Origin: JAPPHA01 sp965220985 | GTDB taxonomy: Bacteria > Pseudomonadota > Alphaproteobacteria > Rhodobacterales > Rhodobacteraceae | NCBI GenBank assembly: GCA_965220985.1 | Contig: OZ244854.1 | Span: 496,001-560,000 of the forward strand | DNA: 64,000 nt | Direction of reading: 5' to 3' | In this document: positions 44,758-53,653 of the stretch, one piece after another | Layout of the letters: every line of letters starts with the position of its first letter | Position numbering within the stretch: position 1 is the first letter of the stretch | Notes under the pieces: model-generated | Seen by the model: the letters and a program-made list of their open reading frames with translations, nothing else | What the model was told of the DNA's origin: nothing | Database searches by the model: none | Translations under genes and position numbers: made by a program

Positions 44758-45499
44758 GTTCCTCCGGCGCGACACGTGGCTCAGCCGCACCGCGGGCCCG
44801 CGTTATGTCCAGCTCAGGCACAGGCTTGAAGAGGGCATCGCCGACGGCATCCTCGCCCCAAATGCCTCACTCCCACCCGAGCGAGAGATTGCGGAACTGA
44901 CCGATCTTTCGCGGGTCACCGTCCGCAAGGCGATCCAGGAGCTTGTTCGCGAAGGCACCATCGAACAGCGCCAGGGATCGGGCTCTTTCGTGCGCGAGCC
45001 CGAGACACGCCTCGAACAGACGCTCACGCACCTCACCTCCTTTACCGAGGACATGCAGAAGCGCGGCCTCGCCACCACCTCGATCTGGTTCGAGCGCGGA
45101 ATCTTCATGCCGTCGCCAGAAGAGATCGAGCGACTCGCCCTCGCACCCGGCCAGCAGGTCGCCCGCATCTACCGCCTGCGCGAAGCCGACGGCCGCCCCA
45201 TCGCGCTTGAACGCACAGCCCTGCCGCCCGACATTTTGCCGAACCCCACGGAGGTCACCTCCTCGCTCTACGAACTCCTGGAAAGGTCCGGCATGCGCCC
45301 CGCCCGCGCCTTCCAGAAGATCTCCGCCATCAACCTGGGCTCCGATGAAGCCGACCTGCTGGGCGTCGCCGAGGGCACCGCCGGGCTTCGCATCCAGCGC
45401 ATGTCGTACCTTGGGTCGGGCCGGGTGGCGGAGTTCACCCGCTCCACCTATCGCGGCGACGCCTACGATTTCGTGGTCGAACTGCGTCTCGCGTCGTAG
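44744..45499 (+). CDS. GntR-family transcriptional regulator with UTRA domain
   Basis: This 251-residue regulator has an N-terminal winged HTH (LPPEREIAELTDLSRVTVRKA followed by QELVREGTIEQRQGSGSFV) and a C-terminal UTRA ligand-binding domain ending in DAYDFVVELRLAS. The layout is that of NagR/DasR-type repressors that sense GlcNAc-6-P or GlcN-6-P. It very likely controls the amino-sugar genes on both sides of the divergent region. The ATG at 44744 lies within the end of the kinase gene. Confidence 0.93.
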   Translation: MDIAEFLRRDTWLSRTAGPRYVQLRHRLEEGIADGILAPNASLPPEREIAELTDLSRVTVRKAIQELVREGTIEQRQGSGSFVREPETRLEQTLTHLTSFTEDMQKRGLATTSIWFERGIFMPSPEEIERLALAPGQQVARIYRLREADGRPIALERTALPPDILPNPTEVTSSLYELLERSGMRPARAFQKISAINLGSDEADLLGVAEGTAGLRIQRMSYLGSGRVAEFTRSTYRGDAYDFVVELRLAS

Positions 45500-45514
45500 C
45501 CAAGGATGCGCCCC

Positions 45515-46543
45515 ATGCTGCACACTCCCTCCCAGATGCGCCGGGAAATCCTCGAAATCCCCGATGCCGTCGATCGCCTGCTGACCCGGGGGGCAACCGA
45601 CATCCAGACCGCCGCGAAAACCGCGCGCGAACTTGATCCGCCGTTCCTCATGTCGGTGGCACGCGGCTCCTCGGACCATGCCTGCACCTACCTCAAGTAC
45701 GTGAGCGAACTGATCCTGCGCCGCCCCATGGCCTCTGTCGGACCGTCGGTGAAGTCGATTTACGACGTGGATCTGGTCTCTGACGGCGCGGTCAGCATCT
45801 CGGTCTCGCAATCCGGCATGAGCCCCGACATTGTCCGCATGACAGAGGCCATCGGCGCTTCCGGCGGTTTCACCATCGCGCTCACCAACGACTCCCGATC
45901 CGATCTTGCCGCGGTCGCCGCCGCCGCCATCCCGATTCATGCGGGGCCGGAACTGAGCGTCGCTGCCACCAAGACCTTCGTCTCTTCGCTGGTTGCGGGC
46001 CTCTGGTTGATTGCCGAGATCAAGGGCGACAGCGACCTCCTCGATGCCATCCACAGCCTGCCCGGCCATCTGATGGCCGCCGCTCACTGCAACTGGTCCG
46101 AGGCCGCCCTGGCAATCTCGGAGCGGTCGTTGTTCACCATCGGTCGAGGCCCCTCCTGGGCCATCGCCGGCGAGGCGGCGCTGAAGTTCAAGGAAACCTG
46201 CCTCATCCATGGCGAAAGCTATTCGTCGGCGGAAGTGTTTCATGGCCCGGTTTCGATCGTCGAGGACGGTTTCCCGGTTATCGGCTTTGCTGCCGGGGAC
46301 GCCGCCGAATCCAGTCTCGCGGAGGTGATCGACACGCTGGCTGCCAAGGGCGCCCGCGCATTTGCCACCACGGATATGGTGAAATCGGCAACCTCCCTGC
46401 CCCATGTCCGCACCCGTCACTGGCTGACCGATCCGATCTCGGCCATCGTGTCGTTTTATGGCATGGTCGAAGCCGTCGCCCGCGCCCGCGGCATCGACCC
46501 GGATGCGCCCCGCCACCTGAGCAAAGTGACCGAAACCGTATGA
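45515..46543 (+). CDS. SIS-domain sugar-phosphate deaminase/isomerase (NagB-II/AgaS-like)
   Basis: This 342-residue protein has two SIS domains resembling the isomerase half of GlmS, without the glutaminase half. Motifs include SVARGSSDHACTYLKYV, SISVSQSGMSPDIV, ELSVAATKTFVSSL, and the C-terminal HGESYSSAEVFHGP. In such clusters the protein deaminates glucosamine-6-P to fructose-6-P, replacing classical NagB. I chose the ATG at 45515; an ATG at 45506 has AAGG directly adjacent. It overlaps nagA by four bases. Confidence 0.9.
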   Translation: MLHTPSQMRREILEIPDAVDRLLTRGATDIQTAAKTARELDPPFLMSVARGSSDHACTYLKYVSELILRRPMASVGPSVKSIYDVDLVSDGAVSISVSQSGMSPDIVRMTEAIGASGGFTIALTNDSRSDLAAVAAAAIPIHAGPELSVAATKTFVSSLVAGLWLIAEIKGDSDLLDAIHSLPGHLMAAAHCNWSEAALAISERSLFTIGRGPSWAIAGEAALKFKETCLIHGESYSSAEVFHGPVSIVEDGFPVIGFAAGDAAESSLAEVIDTLAAKGARAFATTDMVKSATSLPHVRTRHWLTDPISAIVSFYGMVEAVARARGIDPDAPRHLSKVTETV

Positions 46544-47682
46544 GCGCCCACCGCCTTGTCGTTACCGGCGGTCCGATGTTTGACGGCACCGCACTGCACA
46601 CGGACCGTGACGCAAGGTTCGAGGACGGGATCTTCACCGGCTATGCTTCGGCGGGCAACACGAACGGAGCCGAGCGCATCGACCTTGCTGGCGACATCAT
46701 CTCGCCCGGCTACGTGGACCTTCAGGTCAACGGCGGCGACGGCATCCTGTTCAATGACGACCCGTCCGTTGCCACCCTCACCCGCATCGCCGCCGCCCAC
46801 CGCGCGCTGGGAGCGACCCGGATCCTGCCGACTCTCATCACCGACACCGCCGAAAAAACCCGCGCCGCCATTGCTGCCGCGCAGGCGGCGATTGCACGCG
46901 GCGTCCGGGGCATCGCGGGCCTCCATCTCGAAGGCCCCCACCTTTCCGTCGCGCGCAAGGGCGCTCACGACGCTCGCTACATTCGCCCGATGACGAAAGT
47001 CGACCTGCAGATGCTGCTCGACGCGAAGGCGAAGCTCCCGGTGTTGATGGTCACGGTTGCGCCCGAGAACGTCTCTCTCGATCAGGTCACCGCACTGGCC
47101 GAAGCGGGCATCCTCGTCTCCCTTGGCCACACGGATGCGGACTTCGACACCTGCATCGCCTATGCGCGTGCGGGCGCATGCTGTGCGACCCATCTCTTCA
47201 ACGCGATGAGCCAGCTCAACAATCGCGACCCCGGTCTCGTTGGCGCGGCGCTGCACTGCGGCACGTTCTCCGCCGGGTTGATCGCCGATGGCATCCACGT
47301 GCATCCGGCTTCGATGCGTGCTGCCTGGGCTTCCAAGGCCCGCCCGGGCAGAATCTTTCTGGTCAGTGACGCCATGGCGGTCGCGGGCACGGACCTCGAC
47401 AGCTTCACTCTCGATGGGCGCGAGATCACCCGCTCCGACGGACGACTCACGCTGGCTGATGGAACGCTCGCTGGGGCCGACCTCGACCTCACGCGCGCTG
47501 TTTCCGTGCTCGTCAACAGCGTCGCGATCCCGGTGACCGACGCTCTCGCCGCCGCGACCAGCATCCCGGCGGAGCTTTGCAAGATGCCGACCCCACGCAT
47601 CACTGCTGGCCAGACAAAGCTGGACAGTCTCATCCGCATTCGGGCGGATCTCACCGGCGTCACCCCGCTGGCCACGCGATGA
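46540..47682 (+). CDS. nagA: N-acetylglucosamine-6-phosphate deacetylase
   Basis: This 380-residue amidohydrolase has ISPGYVDLQVNGGDGILFND at the start of the barrel, the metal-site Glu of GLHLEGPHLSVARKGAH, VSLGHTDADFDTC, CATHLFNAMSQLNNRDPG and the catalytic Asp in FLVSDAMAVAGTD. It removes the acetyl group from GlcNAc-6-P. The N-terminal QVNGG, in place of an H-x-H motif, fits the single-metal NagA type. The start overlaps the deaminase stop codon, and its end overlaps the cutC start. Confidence 0.95.
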   Translation: MSAHRLVVTGGPMFDGTALHTDRDARFEDGIFTGYASAGNTNGAERIDLAGDIISPGYVDLQVNGGDGILFNDDPSVATLTRIAAAHRALGATRILPTLITDTAEKTRAAIAAAQAAIARGVRGIAGLHLEGPHLSVARKGAHDARYIRPMTKVDLQMLLDAKAKLPVLMVTVAPENVSLDQVTALAEAGILVSLGHTDADFDTCIAYARAGACCATHLFNAMSQLNNRDPGLVGAALHCGTFSAGLIADGIHVHPASMRAAWASKARPGRIFLVSDAMAVAGTDLDSFTLDGREITRSDGRLTLADGTLAGADLDLTRAVSVLVNSVAIPVTDALAAATSIPAELCKMPTPRITAGQTKLDSLIRIRADLTGVTPLATR

Positions 47683-48389
47683 TCAAGCTCGAAATCTGCG
47701 TCGACACGCTCGACGGGGCCAAAGCTGCCGTTGCCGGTGGCGCCGACCGGATCGAACTCTGTTCATCGCTGTCGGAAGGCGGACTCACCCCGTCCATTGG
47801 CCTCATGCAGGCTGCAGCCGCTCTGCCCATCCCGGTCCATGCAATGATCCGCCCTCGCAGCGGGCTGTTCGAATTTTCCGACGGAGACGCCGAGATCATG
47901 GAAGCCGACGTCAACGCCGCCCGCACTGCTGGTCTCGCTGGCGTTGTCCTTGGAGCGCAGAAACCGGACGGCACGCTCGACACCCGACTGCTGTCCCGGC
48001 TCATCGCGGCAGCCGGCCACTTGGACGCCACGCTGCATCGCGTGATCGACGTCGTGCCGTACCCGCTCGCGGCAGTTTCCGAGGCAATCGATCTTGGCTT
48101 CACCCGCATTCTGACTTCCGGTGCCCAGCCTTTCGCGCCCGACGGCGTGCCGCTCATCCGGCAAATGGTCGAAACTGCGGGCGGACGGATCTCCATCATG
48201 CCCGGCTGCGGTCTCACGCCGGACAACGTGGCCGAGGTCGTGCGCGCCACCGGTGTCACCGAGGTTCACGCCGCCTGTTCGGCACCCGCTCCGGGCGACC
48301 CGGCGTTTTCCGATTTCGACCCGCCTGGCGGGCGCAACATCACGTCAGAAGACGCTGTCCGGCAGATGATCGCGACCCTCCAGCGCTGA
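47679..48389 (+). CDS. cutC: CutC-family TIM-barrel protein
   Basis: This 236-residue protein shows CutC hallmarks: LEICVDTLDGAKAAVAGGADRIELC, EGGLTPS, HAMIRPRSGLF, GVVLGAQKPDG, TLHRVID and IMPGCGLTPDNV. Members were named for copper tolerance in E. coli, but the biochemical role is unresolved. Here it is translationally coupled to nagA (ATGA overlap), which supports a sugar-related rather than copper-related role in this organism. It is the last gene of the plus-strand amino-sugar operon. Confidence 0.92.
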   Translation: MIKLEICVDTLDGAKAAVAGGADRIELCSSLSEGGLTPSIGLMQAAAALPIPVHAMIRPRSGLFEFSDGDAEIMEADVNAARTAGLAGVVLGAQKPDGTLDTRLLSRLIAAAGHLDATLHRVIDVVPYPLAAVSEAIDLGFTRILTSGAQPFAPDGVPLIRQMVETAGGRISIMPGCGLTPDNVAEVVRATGVTEVHAACSAPAPGDPAFSDFDPPGGRNITSEDAVRQMIATLQR

Positions 48390-48570
48390 GGTCGTCCGAC
48401 CGGGACGCTGTCCTGCCACGGCGTTTCTCAGTTGTGGGAATCGCAATGCCTTCTGGCCAGCTCAACTCCAATTTGCGTTCCGGCTTCCATTGTTCGTACC
48501 TGACTCAACGAGGCTTGGATTCGTGAGGTCGACCCGCCAGAAACAGGTCAGGCCAATCGGAGGGAGTGAC

Positions 48571-49566
48571 ATGGACACTTCGGCACCCGCTGGAAAGATG
48601 TCGGGATTTGACCCGGAATTCAGCAGTTTCCCGGATTACATCATTGGAATCACCAAGCGGATCTGGGAAGACCGCGACATCACGAGCTTGTACCGATACT
48701 ACTCCGACGATGTCCTGCTTCGTCTGACGAGCGGCGTCTACCGAGGCAATGTCGGAGCCATCTCCAAGGTTCTCGCGACATTGGTCGAGTTTCCTGACAG
48801 GGAACTCCTCGCGCAGGACGTCATTTGGTGCGGCACTCCCGAAGCCGGCATGTTGAGTTCGCACCGCTCCATGACCGTGGCCACCCACGGTGGGGACGGG
48901 CCGTTCGGACCTGCGACGGGCAAGCGAATCCGGTTTCGTGCATTTGCGGATTGCTGGGCCAAGGACAACATGATCCGTGACGAATGGATCGTGCGCGACA
49001 ACGGCGGGGTGGCACGACAGATCGGTGTCGAGCCGCAGGAGATGGTGCGTCGGATGATCGAGGCCGAAGGCGGCCCGGAATGCGCCACCCCCGCCTTTAC
49101 GCCCGAGATGGACGAGACCGGACCCTATCTGGGCCGTGGAAACGACAACGAGTGGGGACAGCGATACGCAGAAATCCTGACCCGGATCATGAATGCCGAC
49201 CTTGCCGTCATCGAACGGGAGTACGACCGAGCGGTATCTCTGGAACTGCCGGGCAACGTCAGCGCTGACGGGCGTGCCGCAGCTGATCGTTTCTGGATCG
49301 GGCTGCGTTCGGCATTCCCTTCTGCCGAGTTCTCGATTCACCACGTCATCGGCCGCGAAGACACGATGATGCCGCCCCGTGCCGCACTCCGGTGGAGCCT
49401 GCACGGCACCCACGACGGCTGGGGCGCATTCGGTCGACCGAGCGGCGCCAAAGTCTACGTCATGGGCATCAGCCATGCCGAGTTCGGGCCGTGGGGTCTG
49501 CGCAGGGAATGGGTCAACCACGACGAACTTGCGATCTGGAGGCAGATCCAGATGCACCAAGGCTGA
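48571..49566 (+). CDS. protein with two NTF2/SnoaL-like domains
   Basis: This 331-residue protein contains two regions resembling the NTF2/SnoaL fold, about 15-165 (ITKRIWEDRDITSLYRYYSDD) and 185-325 (AEILTRIMNADLAVIEREYD). Each ends with a Trp-containing strand such as AFADCWAKDNMIRDEWIVRD. Single SnoaL-like domains can be isomerases, cyclases or ligand-binding units; a tandem version is of unknown function. The ATG at 48571 has GGAGGGAG about five bases upstream. It is a lone gene between the cutC operon and the RES/Xre locus. Confidence 0.75.
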   Translation: MDTSAPAGKMSGFDPEFSSFPDYIIGITKRIWEDRDITSLYRYYSDDVLLRLTSGVYRGNVGAISKVLATLVEFPDRELLAQDVIWCGTPEAGMLSSHRSMTVATHGGDGPFGPATGKRIRFRAFADCWAKDNMIRDEWIVRDNGGVARQIGVEPQEMVRRMIEAEGGPECATPAFTPEMDETGPYLGRGNDNEWGQRYAEILTRIMNADLAVIEREYDRAVSLELPGNVSADGRAAADRFWIGLRSAFPSAEFSIHHVIGREDTMMPPRAALRWSLHGTHDGWGAFGRPSGAKVYVMGISHAEFGPWGLRREWVNHDELAIWRQIQMHQG

Positions 49567-49626
49567 ACGCCCAGACAACGCGAGATTGGTGGAGTATTGG
49601 CGCGGACAAAATCCGCGAGCAAGCAT

Positions 49627-50337
49627 TCAACCCTCGGTGATCGAGGCGGACGAAGTTCCCGCCCACTCGAATACCCATGTCTTGCCCTGTCGCACGTTCT
49701 GAACCAGATGCGGGCGCAGCGCGACGAGACATGTTCCGCCTTTCCGCCGTGCTGACGGATACAAGAGCCCGTTCCCGCCAGACTCGAGGACATCTCGAGC
49801 CAGTGCCTGTCCCGCCGAATACGCGACAACCGGATCCGGGCTGAGCGCAGTCTCGTCTACCGCCGATATTGCGTTCAGATTGTGGAATCGCGTGGTGAAA
49901 CCGGCGAGCAGTTCACGATATGCCGTGACATTCTCGAATGTTCCGGTCGCTTCGAGCTCACGCCCGAGATGCCAGGCCACTTCCGCCTGTCCTGTTTGAA
50001 CGGCGTCGTTTCCAAATGTGGCATACCATGCCCCTCGCCCCGGCCCATTGAAACGATTGCCGGTCGCGCGGGTGTAGCAGAATGCAGCATTGACGCAGGT
50101 CCAGCCGTAACCGTCAGCTTCGTTCAGAAGCTCCGCCGGGTCCAAGCCCCCGGGAATCGGCAGGTTCACGGACAGGCGGGCTGAAGTGAGTCCCTCGATC
50201 TCCTCGAGGATTGCGAGTTCATCGGCGTCGTCAGCCAATGGAGCCATCGCAGGCTCGTCAATGAAGGCTGTCGAGATCAGGCGTACGGTTGCCGGGTCGG
50301 TGAACTCGATCACTTCAAGATCAGAGGCTCGGATCAC
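49627..50337 (-). CDS. RES-domain toxin (NAD+-degrading family)
   Basis: This 236-residue RES-domain protein has the core GNRFNGPGRGAWYATFGND, the Glu of TGQAEVAWHLGREL and the Ser of LLYPSARRKGGTCLVALRP. These three residues are typical of the NAD+-hydrolysing or ADP-ribosyl-transferring toxins of Xre/MbcA-ParS systems. The GTG start at 50337 overlaps the antitoxin stop codon, so toxin translation depends on antitoxin translation. The open frame continues upstream inside the antitoxin gene, but that part is not RES-like. Confidence 0.9.
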   Translation of the reverse strand: MIRASDLEVIEFTDPATVRLISTAFIDEPAMAPLADDADELAILEEIEGLTSARLSVNLPIPGGLDPAELLNEADGYGWTCVNAAFCYTRATGNRFNGPGRGAWYATFGNDAVQTGQAEVAWHLGRELEATGTFENVTAYRELLAGFTTRFHNLNAISAVDETALSPDPVVAYSAGQALARDVLESGGNGLLYPSARRKGGTCLVALRPHLVQNVRQGKTWVFEWAGTSSASITEG

Positions 50338-50747
50338 ACTCCGCCCCGAAGTGCGTCGATGTGCTGTCGCACCTGAATCATCGCCGGAATGCCGCCTTCG
50401 CACATGATCTGAACGGGGCTTTTTCCGTTGAATCCGGGGCCCGTATTGGCAGTCTTGGGCCAGCCGTTCGTCAGAGGACCGTTGAACAGCAACCGCAATC
50501 CCTTGAAGAGGCCGATCAACAAACTGGCACGCGTGACCTTGTCCTGATCGAGCAGTCCCTTGTAGGTCCCTGCCTTCATTCGACTCCAGGTCGCACTCGG
50601 CACATCGAAGAGTGCCGCCGCTTCGGCATTGGACAGTTTCCATGCCTTCGCGATGCGCACCACAGCCTTGACGATCACTTCGATCCTGTCGCTTACTGAG
50701 ACGGGTTTCACGACGCCACTATCAGGGACGAACTGAAATCGGGGCAT
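50334..50747 (-). CDS. Xre/MbcA/ParS-family antitoxin
   Basis: This 137-residue antitoxin has an N-terminal HTH region (KAWKLSNAEAAALFDVPSATW then SRMKAGTYKGLLDQDK) and the C-terminal DUF2384-type toxin-binding part with GPGFNGKSPVQIMCEGGIPAM. The start ATG at 50747 has GGAGGAAC just upstream. It overlaps the RES toxin start. An AT-rich palindrome 12 bases upstream of the start codon is the likely autoregulatory site. Confidence 0.92.
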   Translation of the reverse strand: MPRFQFVPDSGVVKPVSVSDRIEVIVKAVVRIAKAWKLSNAEAAALFDVPSATWSRMKAGTYKGLLDQDKVTRASLLIGLFKGLRLLFNGPLTNGWPKTANTGPGFNGKSPVQIMCEGGIPAMIQVRQHIDALRGGV

Positions 50748-50758
50748 TGCTGTTCCTC

Positions 50759-50786
50759 CATATGATTTCTTGTTCTTGATCATATG
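50759..50786. promoter_or_regulatory. palindromic operator upstream of the Xre/RES operon
   Basis: Perfect 8-bp arms CATATGAT (50759-50766) and ATCATATG (50779-50786) flank a 12-base spacer. The site lies between the antitoxin start and the divergent HTH gene, in AT-rich sequence that could hold the promoter. The symmetry suits binding by a dimeric HTH antitoxin. Confidence 0.65.
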
Positions 50787-50970
50787 ATAAGAAATGTCAA
50801 GGAAATTGAGGCTTGGGCACTGAAGCAATCTCGGGGTGAATTGGCGATTCTGATCCCCAGCAGGCGGAACCGCAGTCGACCAGCCTTTTCATCTTGCGCG
50901 GCCGACGAGGCTGACACAAAAGTGGCGGAACCGTTTTCATATCCAGGGCAACACCTTTTCTGGAGTCGAC

Positions 50971-51540
50971 ATGCAAGATTTCGTTCCACTTCAAGGAAAC
51001 CTTCAAGGCAGCGCCGCGCGGAACACCTTGGGGGCTTCCTTGGTCAAGGACAGCGATCAGTTCCCGAGCGCAACGCCGGCTGAACTTGTCTACGAAATCC
51101 GACGACTATCCGGGCTGACATGGGCCCAGATTGCGCGGATTTTCGACGTGTCAGATCGCGCACCTTACCATTGGGCGTCCGGGACGCCTGTGTCCGTTGA
51201 AAGCTATGAGCGCTTGGGGCAGGTCGTGGCTGCTCTCAGGTACATCGACAGAGGTACGGCAGAAGAAAACCTCAATCTGCTGCGTAGCAATGCGCGCGCC
51301 GGGCAGACCCACTTGGATTTGCTGAGCAGTGGCGAATTTGAGCTTGCTCGCGAACTGGCCGGGAAGGGTGCGGGTCGCGTATCCTTCGGCTCCGCATTGA
51401 CACCGGACGCCGAGAAATTCAACGCACCTACACACTGGGGGAAAGCCATGGCGGCGACGATTGGAATGGACGAGACGGAGATCATTCCGCTCAGTCAACC
51501 AAACCCGCGGCGGGTGAAAGCGCGTCGAATCAAGGCATGA
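50971..51540 (+). CDS. HTH DNA-binding protein, unknown role
   Basis: This 189-residue protein has one HTH of the Xre/Cro type at about residues 45-75 (LTWAQIARIFDVSDRAPYHW) followed by the helix SYERLGQVVAALRYID. The rest includes TAEENLNLLRSNARAGQTHLDLL and a Lys/Arg-rich C-terminus. GGAG lies five bases before the ATG at 50971. It is divergent from the RES/Xre pair, about 220 bases apart, so it could regulate that locus or belong to it. No closer family is recognised. Confidence 0.75.
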   Translation: MQDFVPLQGNLQGSAARNTLGASLVKDSDQFPSATPAELVYEIRRLSGLTWAQIARIFDVSDRAPYHWASGTPVSVESYERLGQVVAALRYIDRGTAEENLNLLRSNARAGQTHLDLLSSGEFELARELAGKGAGRVSFGSALTPDAEKFNAPTHWGKAMAATIGMDETEIIPLSQPNPRRVKARRIKA

Positions 51541-51615
51541 CGGAAGTGCCGGTTGTCCGAGGGCGTATCTGAGTTTGACGAAGACGTTTCAGCAATTCGG
51601 CGACTGGCTCGGCGA

Positions 51616-52986
51616 TCAATAACTGTAATCAGCGTAGATTCGGGCAGGGTCACGTTCGTACTCGCCCAGAAATCTTTCCAGCACCTCATCGGCCAGCGTC
51701 ATTCCAGTGTCCACTTCCTCCTGGAGTGCATTGAGGAAATGGGATTCGTCGCTGATCATTCCCATGGCGCCCGGACACGCCCGCGCCTTGAGGCCAGCCT
51801 CGCTGATCGCAAGGACTTCTCTTGCGAGGTCACGCATGTTGACGCCGCCGACCTCGGCCCTGAGCCCGTCACGTGACGCAGCGACGCGAAACTCCTCCCG
51901 AAACTCGTCATCCCAGCCCTTGCAAAGGTCTTCGGCCGCATCGAGCGACGCGCCATCGTAAAGCAGTCCCACCCACAAGGCGGGCAGCGCGCAAATCCGT
52001 CGCCATGGCCCGCCGTCGGCTCCGCGCATCTCGATGAATTTCTTGATGCGCGCCTCGGGAAACAACGTCGTCAGGTGATCTGCCCAGTCCGACAGCGTCG
52101 GCAATTCGCCCGGCAGTGCGGGCAATCGCCCGTCCAGAAAATCGCGGAAAGACTGGCCCAGCGCATTGATGTAGGTGCCGTCCCGGTAGACAAAGTACAT
52201 GGGCACATCGAGCGCGTACTCCACCCATCGCTCGAAACCCATGCCATCCTCGAAGACAAACGGAAGCATGCCCGTCCGATCTGCGTCGAGGTCTCGCCAG
52301 ACGCGTGAGCGCCAGCTCTGATGTCCGATGGACTTGCCATCGAAGATTGGCGAACTCGCAAAGAGGGCCGTGGCGACCGGCTGCAGCGACAGCCCCACCC
52401 GGAGCTTGCGGACCATGTCGGCTTCGGAGGCGAAGTCGAGATTCACCTGGATGGTGCAGGTCCTGTACATCATCTGGGTTCCGAGTTTCCCGACGCGACC
52501 CATGTAGTCGGTCATGAGCCGGTAGCGCCCCTTGGGCATCATCGGCATCTGGCTGTGGCTCCAGTCGGGCGAGGCACCCAGCCCGATGAAACCGGCGCCG
52601 ATCCGGTCAGCGACAGCCTGCACCTCCCTGAGATGAGCGTTGGCCTCGTCGCAGGTCTCGTGGATCGTCCGAAGCGTCGCGCCGGACAGCTCGAGCTGAC
52701 CTCCGGGCTCCAGCGAGACATTGGCGCCGTCCCGCTCCAAACCGATGATGTTGCCGCCTTCGCTGATGGGGGACCAGCCGAATTCGTCACGCAGCCCTTC
52801 GAGCATGGCACGGATCGAACAGGGGCCGTCGTACGGCAGCGGCTCAAGGGTGGATTTCACAAAACCGAACTTCTCGTGTTCCGTACCGATGCGCCAATCC
52901 TCAGGCGGCTTGCAGCCTGACTCGAGGTAACCGGCAAGCTGATCGAAGCTCTCGATCAAGCCACCTCCTGACTGGGGTATCGACAT
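51616..52986 (-). CDS. gshA: glutamate-cysteine ligase, plant type
   Basis: This 456-residue GCS2-type ligase has WRIGTEHEKFGF near the start, SEGGNIIGLERDGANVSLEPG, TCTIQVNLDFASEADM and the C-terminal region PGAMGMISDESHFLNALQEE. It makes gamma-glutamylcysteine for glutathione. This plant-like class is the common one in alphaproteobacteria. The neighbours rsmE and ubiA upstream fit the usual gene order. The ATG is at 52986. Confidence 0.95.
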   Translation of the reverse strand: MSIPQSGGGLIESFDQLAGYLESGCKPPEDWRIGTEHEKFGFVKSTLEPLPYDGPCSIRAMLEGLRDEFGWSPISEGGNIIGLERDGANVSLEPGGQLELSGATLRTIHETCDEANAHLREVQAVADRIGAGFIGLGASPDWSHSQMPMMPKGRYRLMTDYMGRVGKLGTQMMYRTCTIQVNLDFASEADMVRKLRVGLSLQPVATALFASSPIFDGKSIGHQSWRSRVWRDLDADRTGMLPFVFEDGMGFERWVEYALDVPMYFVYRDGTYINALGQSFRDFLDGRLPALPGELPTLSDWADHLTTLFPEARIKKFIEMRGADGGPWRRICALPALWVGLLYDGASLDAAEDLCKGWDDEFREEFRVAASRDGLRAEVGGVNMRDLAREVLAISEAGLKARACPGAMGMISDESHFLNALQEEVDTGMTLADEVLERFLGEYERDPARIYADYSY

Positions 52987-53113
52987 CAGGCTGTTCTCCC
53001 AAAGAGATTTCGGGCCGGCACGGGCACGAAGAGTTCAGATCAGGCGCGTAATGTCTGCGCGATCAATCGGCAAGTGGCGTTCAGCGAACCGGACCGAATC
53101 ACGCCATGCGTCC

Positions 53114-53653
53114 TTACGCCCGAGATCGCGAAGCGCGTTTCCGTTTCCAAATCAGAACGGTACGCTCAGGCGGTCGTACTGACACATCGACCAGCTTCGA
53201 GAGATCGATTCCCGGCAGCGACGATATCGCATCGAACAGTCCGCCATTCCCGTCCGCGGTGACCGGTACGATGACAGGCATCAGTCCTGTCCCCGACCTG
53301 TGAAGCACCCAGCAGCTCCCGAGTCCTTCACTGCCACGGACCTCGATCCGGTCAAGCATGTCGAGAGACAGTATGGTCTGGCCCTCGGGTCCGAAAGCGC
53401 GGATCTCGCGCTCGTCAACCTCGACAGCGCCGAAATGTTCACCATGCCATCGCAGTCGCTCACGCTGAACCATCGCAAACCCGGCCATCACCGAAGCCAC
53501 GGCCAGAACTCCCCCGATCCCGGCCTGAAACAGATCGCCGGTCCTGATTCCGCGTTCGAGCACAAGGACACCGCACACGGCCACGGCACCCGCCAGACCC
53601 ACGCCCTTCCAGCGGTTAAGGGAAGCGAGGGCATCCTGCCGAAAAAAGCTCAT
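53114..53653 (-). CDS. small membrane protein, unknown
   Basis: This 179-residue protein has two hydrophobic segments (GVGLAGAVAVCGVLVL and AGIGGVLAVASVMAGFAMV) and then a soluble part with a PH-like or YdbT-like beta pattern (EVDEREIRAFGPEGQTILSLD). The C-terminus is very basic, RKRASRSRA. The ATG at 53653 overlaps the rsmE stop codon as ATGA. Function unknown; it follows rsmE in the same transcript. Confidence 0.75.
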   Translation of the reverse strand: MSFFRQDALASLNRWKGVGLAGAVAVCGVLVLERGIRTGDLFQAGIGGVLAVASVMAGFAMVQRERLRWHGEHFGAVEVDEREIRAFGPEGQTILSLDMLDRIEVRGSEGLGSCWVLHRSGTGLMPVIVPVTADGNGGLFDAISSLPGIDLSKLVDVSVRPPERTVLIWKRKRASRSRA

